A DNA stretch of 64,000 bases from Leptospira sp. WS4.C2. Its GTDB lineage: Bacteria; Spirochaetota; Leptospiria; Leptospirales; Leptospiraceae. The stretch covers positions 3,000,501 to 3,064,500 of the forward strand of contig NZ_CP162139.1 in NCBI RefSeq assembly GCF_040833985.1. Reading direction: 5' to 3'. This document shows positions 62,180-64,000 of the stretch, in pieces. The notes beneath the pieces are model-generated. The model worked only from the letters and a program-made list of their open reading frames with translations, did no database searches and was not told where the DNA came from. Numbering within the stretch: the stretch's first letter is position 1; each line of letters starts with the position of its first letter. The translations under genes and the position numbers were made by a program.

Positions 62180-62704
62180 ATGAATTTTGACAAAAAGGTT
62201 TATGTTGTAATGGTGTTGGTATTGGTATTTGCTATCAACTGCAGTTCTTCGGCAAAACGGTTAGGTGACTATAAAGCGCCAAATTATAACACGACCAAAT
62301 TAAATGAAAAGATTGTTGTCGCCTATTTACCAGAAGCAAATGAAGAAATTAAAGAGACAGAAGTTTTCAACGAAGCTAATTTCCTTAACTACTATAAAGC
62401 AAAACTAAAAGAAAAAGGGGTTTTTTCCGACAAAGCAAAAGAAACTATCGAAATCAAAGTTAATGATGTAAGATTTCGTTCTGAAGGTGTTGCCATCTGG
62501 ATTGGTTCGTTAGCGGGTACAGACTCAATAAACCTAGACTTAACAATTAAAGATGCAAAAGGAAATATTATCGATCAACATAATATTTCTATTTCCTATG
62601 GACTAGGTGGTTTTGTTGGAGGACCAAATTCTGCTAGATCGGACTATTTCTATGAGAAAATTACACAACTAACATTGCAACAACTTGGATATCCAGTAGA
62701 ATAA
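62180..62704 (+). CDS. Predicted lipoprotein
   Basis: 174 residues with a spirochaetal lipobox (VLVFAINC, cysteine about residue 21). The mature part is lysine-rich with alternating strands and resembles small outer-membrane-associated lipoproteins, with a final LTLQQLGYPVE helix. The segment AYLPEANEEIKETEVFNEANFLNYYKAKLKEKGVF suggests an alpha/beta layout. No family was recognised. A hairpin with flanking A-run follows its stop by about 70 nt. Confidence 0.75.
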   Translation: MNFDKKVYVVMVLVLVFAINCSSSAKRLGDYKAPNYNTTKLNEKIVVAYLPEANEEIKETEVFNEANFLNYYKAKLKEKGVFSDKAKETIEIKVNDVRFRSEGVAIWIGSLAGTDSINLDLTIKDAKGNIIDQHNISISYGLGGFVGGPNSARSDYFYEKITQLTLQQLGYPVE

Positions 62705-62773
62705 TCTACCAATAAACTTCCTCTTTCTAAGATGGGGTAATCTGGTTTCTTTTTCAACAGTAGAACATAAAAA

Positions 62774-62801
62774 AAGCCTCACATCAATTGATGTAAGGCT
62801 T
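62774..62801. terminator. 28-nt terminator-like hairpin
   Basis: AAGCCT-C-ACATCAATTGATGT-A-AGGCTT pairs almost throughout: a perfect 14-nt inner palindrome and 6-bp outer arms. A run of A precedes it, giving a T-run on the minus strand. It probably ends the lipoprotein transcript or acts in both directions. Confidence 0.5.
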
Positions 62802-62851
62802 CTCCCAACAGTTTTATACGACATGTAAATGAACAAACAGTGCTAATCTAT

Positions 62852-62876
62852 ATTTGCATGTTAAACACATGCAAAT
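62852..62876. repeat. Perfect 9-bp hairpin in intergenic region
   Basis: ATTTGCATG pairs with CATGCAAAT around a 7-nt loop. It is followed by a multi-hairpin stretch to about 62980 (CAGCGC/GCG-CTG and GACCT/AGGTC) closed by TCAAG/CTTGA. No tRNA-like T-loop or acceptor pattern was found. Confidence 0.4.
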
Positions 62877-62989
62877 TGTAATATGGTCAAGCTATGGCGA
62901 TTCGTATCATTTGGCTGATCCAGCGCTTCGCGACTGAACTTACACCTGTGACCTATAGGCCAGGTCGTCTGACTTGATTTAAAAGATAA

Positions 62990-63084
62990 GGGCGTTCCCA
63001 ATGGGATTGATGTATTATTGATTGAAAGTTTAAGGGTCGGGCTCTCCCTCGACGAGGGCGCTCGGTCGATCCTATATGTGAGAA
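62990..63084 (+). repeat. Dispersed repeat copy B
   Basis: Same left end, middle block and right end as copy A (GGGCGTTCCCAATGGGATTG, AAGGGTCGGGCTC, GATCCTATATGTGAGAA) with a shorter, different core (CTCCCTCGACGAGGGCGCTCGG) that folds on itself. The IS110-type element begins just downstream. Confidence 0.7.
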
Positions 63085-63133
63085 GATTCTACTAAAATAA
63101 ACCTGTTAAAAAACAGAACGTAGGATAGAACAA

Positions 63134-63290
63134 TGATGGCCAGGACTCCAGGAAGAATTCTGCAGATCTGTCCCGACGAGGACTTGCTAGGGCTTTGATT
63201 CTCCTGGAGTTCTTGACCCTGCCATCACCATTCATAGTAAGTTAGTCTTATGACGAAGACTACATAATAGGATTCATGGGATGACAGGGT
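63134..63290 (+). ncRNA. Candidate bridge RNA of IS110 element
   Basis: A long imperfect stem joins 63134-63153 with 63202-63227 (TGATGGC/GCCATCA, then CAGGACTCCAGGA with TCCTGGAGTTCTTG), closing a 48-nt loop that has its own GTCC/GGAC hairpin. A second stem (TAGTCTT/AAGACTA, 63243-63262) lies in the next loop, and ACCCTGCCATC (63216) could alternatively pair with GATGACAGGGT (63280). Position and size fit the bridge RNA of characterised IS110 elements, which carries target- and donor-binding loops. Loop assignment needs the element ends. Confidence 0.55.
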
Positions 63291-63319
63291 TTGGCAACTT
63301 TTTTTCAGGAGAAAATTGT

Positions 63320-64000
63320 ATGGAAACCATATACATCGGAATCGACTGGAGTAGAGATTTTGTAGATCTAGCCATCATCAACGGAGATGGAAATCTGTTA
63401 CTTGGAGATAAAATTTTAATCACCAAAGATGGATTCAAAAAGTTAGATTCAATTATAGATCGGTTTCAGAATCAGTTTCGAATCGTTGCAGGTATAGAAA
63501 GCTGTGAGCATATTCTTGCTGGATATCTACGTAAAAAACAAATTCCTCTTCACGAAGTGAATCCTCGTAAGTTACATAGATTCAAAGAAATCTATTCGTT
63601 AACGGGGCAAAAGGATGATCGTTATGATGCCAAAATGATCGCAATCTATGTTCTAAAAAACATCAACACCTCTCAGAATAAAAAAATTAGAAATGAAGAA
63701 TCTTCCAGGTTGATGAAGCTAAACAGCAACCTAGATATTCTAAAGAAAGATCGTGCTCGGTTAGTGAATCGTTTAAAAAACAATCTACAATCATATTTCC
63801 CTTATTTTTCAAGGTGTTTTAGAGATATTACAAAACCAGTATTAAGTGCACTCAAGATCATCCAATCACCTGAGAAATTAGAGACTTTAACCCTGGAGGA
63901 TTTTTTAAAGGAAACTAATGACATCCAATGGAGCGATAAAAGAAAAACTTCTCTGTTTGAAAAACTATGTAAAGAATCTCCGGATTATATTTCTCCCATA
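63320..64000 (+). CDS. IS110-family transposase, N-terminal part (runs off window)
   Basis: 227 codons open to the window edge without a stop. The RuvC-like DEDD residues fit D9 (YIGIDW), E60 (AGIESC), D100 and D103 (KDDRYDAKMIA), spaced as in IS621-type recombinases. A helical region follows. The C-terminal Tnp domain with the catalytic serine lies outside. The ATG at 63320 has AGGAG upstream. It performs RNA-guided recombination in the family's characterised members. Confidence 0.9.
   Translation, partial: METIYIGIDWSRDFVDLAIINGDGNLLLGDKILITKDGFKKLDSIIDRFQNQFRIVAGIESCEHILAGYLRKKQIPLHEVNPRKLHRFKEIYSLTGQKDDRYDAKMIAIYVLKNINTSQNKKIRNEESSRLMKLNSNLDILKKDRARLVNRLKNNLQSYFPYFSRCFRDITKPVLSALKIIQSPEKLETLTLEDFLKETNDIQWSDKRKTSLFEKLCKESPDYISPI

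Larger units (their letters stand above)
63100..64000 (+). mobile_element. IS110-family element, left part (truncated by window end)
   Basis: An IS110-family transposase gene (63320 onward) is preceded by about 200 nt of highly structured non-coding DNA, as in the left end of IS110 elements. The element begins soon after repeat copy B; the left boundary (about 63085-63130) cannot be fixed without the right end, which is outside the window. No terminal inverted repeats are expected for this family. Confidence 0.75.

Noticed and set aside
62880..62985. tRNA or tRNA remnant
   Set aside because: No T-loop consensus, no acceptor-stem layout and no anticodon arm could be fitted on either strand.
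1..64000. CRISPR array
   Set aside because: No regularly spaced direct repeats and no cas-like genes were found.

Overview
The window looks like a chromosomal segment of a spirochaete of the genus Leptospira, probably a free-living (saprophytic-type) one. This is inferred from the AT-rich sequence, the many short lipoproteins with spirochaetal lipoboxes (FQC, ISC, FGC, WNC, INC), periplasm-less chemotaxis receptors, abundant two-component and one-component regulators, and genus-style hypothetical proteins. No rRNA, tRNA or CRISPR array was recognised.

Layout. 0-3.1 kb: a chemotaxis receptor with an unusual C-terminal domain, a DUF4334 protein and a CoA-binding protein. 3.1-8.2 kb: small membrane proteins and an iron/haem-type uptake module (TonB receptor, lipoprotein, PepSY membrane protein) sharing a palindromic site. 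8.4-26.6 kb: a nearly self-sufficient nitrate-assimilation island: MOT1-type molybdate transporter, a fused nitrate reductase/NADH oxidoreductase, nirBD, cobA, a moaC-moaB fusion, moeA, narK, an uncharacterised molybdoenzyme, a MoeB/rhodanese protein, and moaA-moaD-moaE-mobA. nirB and narK have GG-N10-GC sigma-54-type promoters with an identical GGTACACTT block, which suggests nitrogen control. 26.6-34 kb: mixed housekeeping and signalling genes (HAD phosphatase, histidine kinase, M14-type peptidase, hydrolase, 3-methyladenine glycosylase).

33.5-41.2 kb is rich in small regulators, each next to a clear palindrome: MarR (two identical operators), a CsoR/CstR-like box before an SQR-like flavoprotein, ArsR, and TetR with a 31-nt palindrome. 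41.2-48 kb: a hydrolase, a stand-alone copy of the receptor C-terminal domain followed by a second chemotaxis receptor, a hybrid kinase and a REC-EAL protein. 48-62.7 kb: ArsM, lipoproteins (one of 1313 residues), an acyl-CoA synthetase with AraC and GyrI-like regulators, DUF2461, an RRM protein and a GC-shifted MarR/membrane pair. The window ends inside an IS110-family element whose 5' non-coding end folds like a bridge RNA. Four hairpin-rich dispersed repeats (34.7, 36.8, 59.9, 63.0 kb) punctuate the second half, one of them truncating an Rnk-like gene.

The most noteworthy signals are the fused/split receptor-domain pair, the sigma-54 nitrate island with its single-chain nitrate reductase, the IS110 bridge-RNA candidate and the repeat family. 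All functional calls come from motif recognition by eye; no database search was run.
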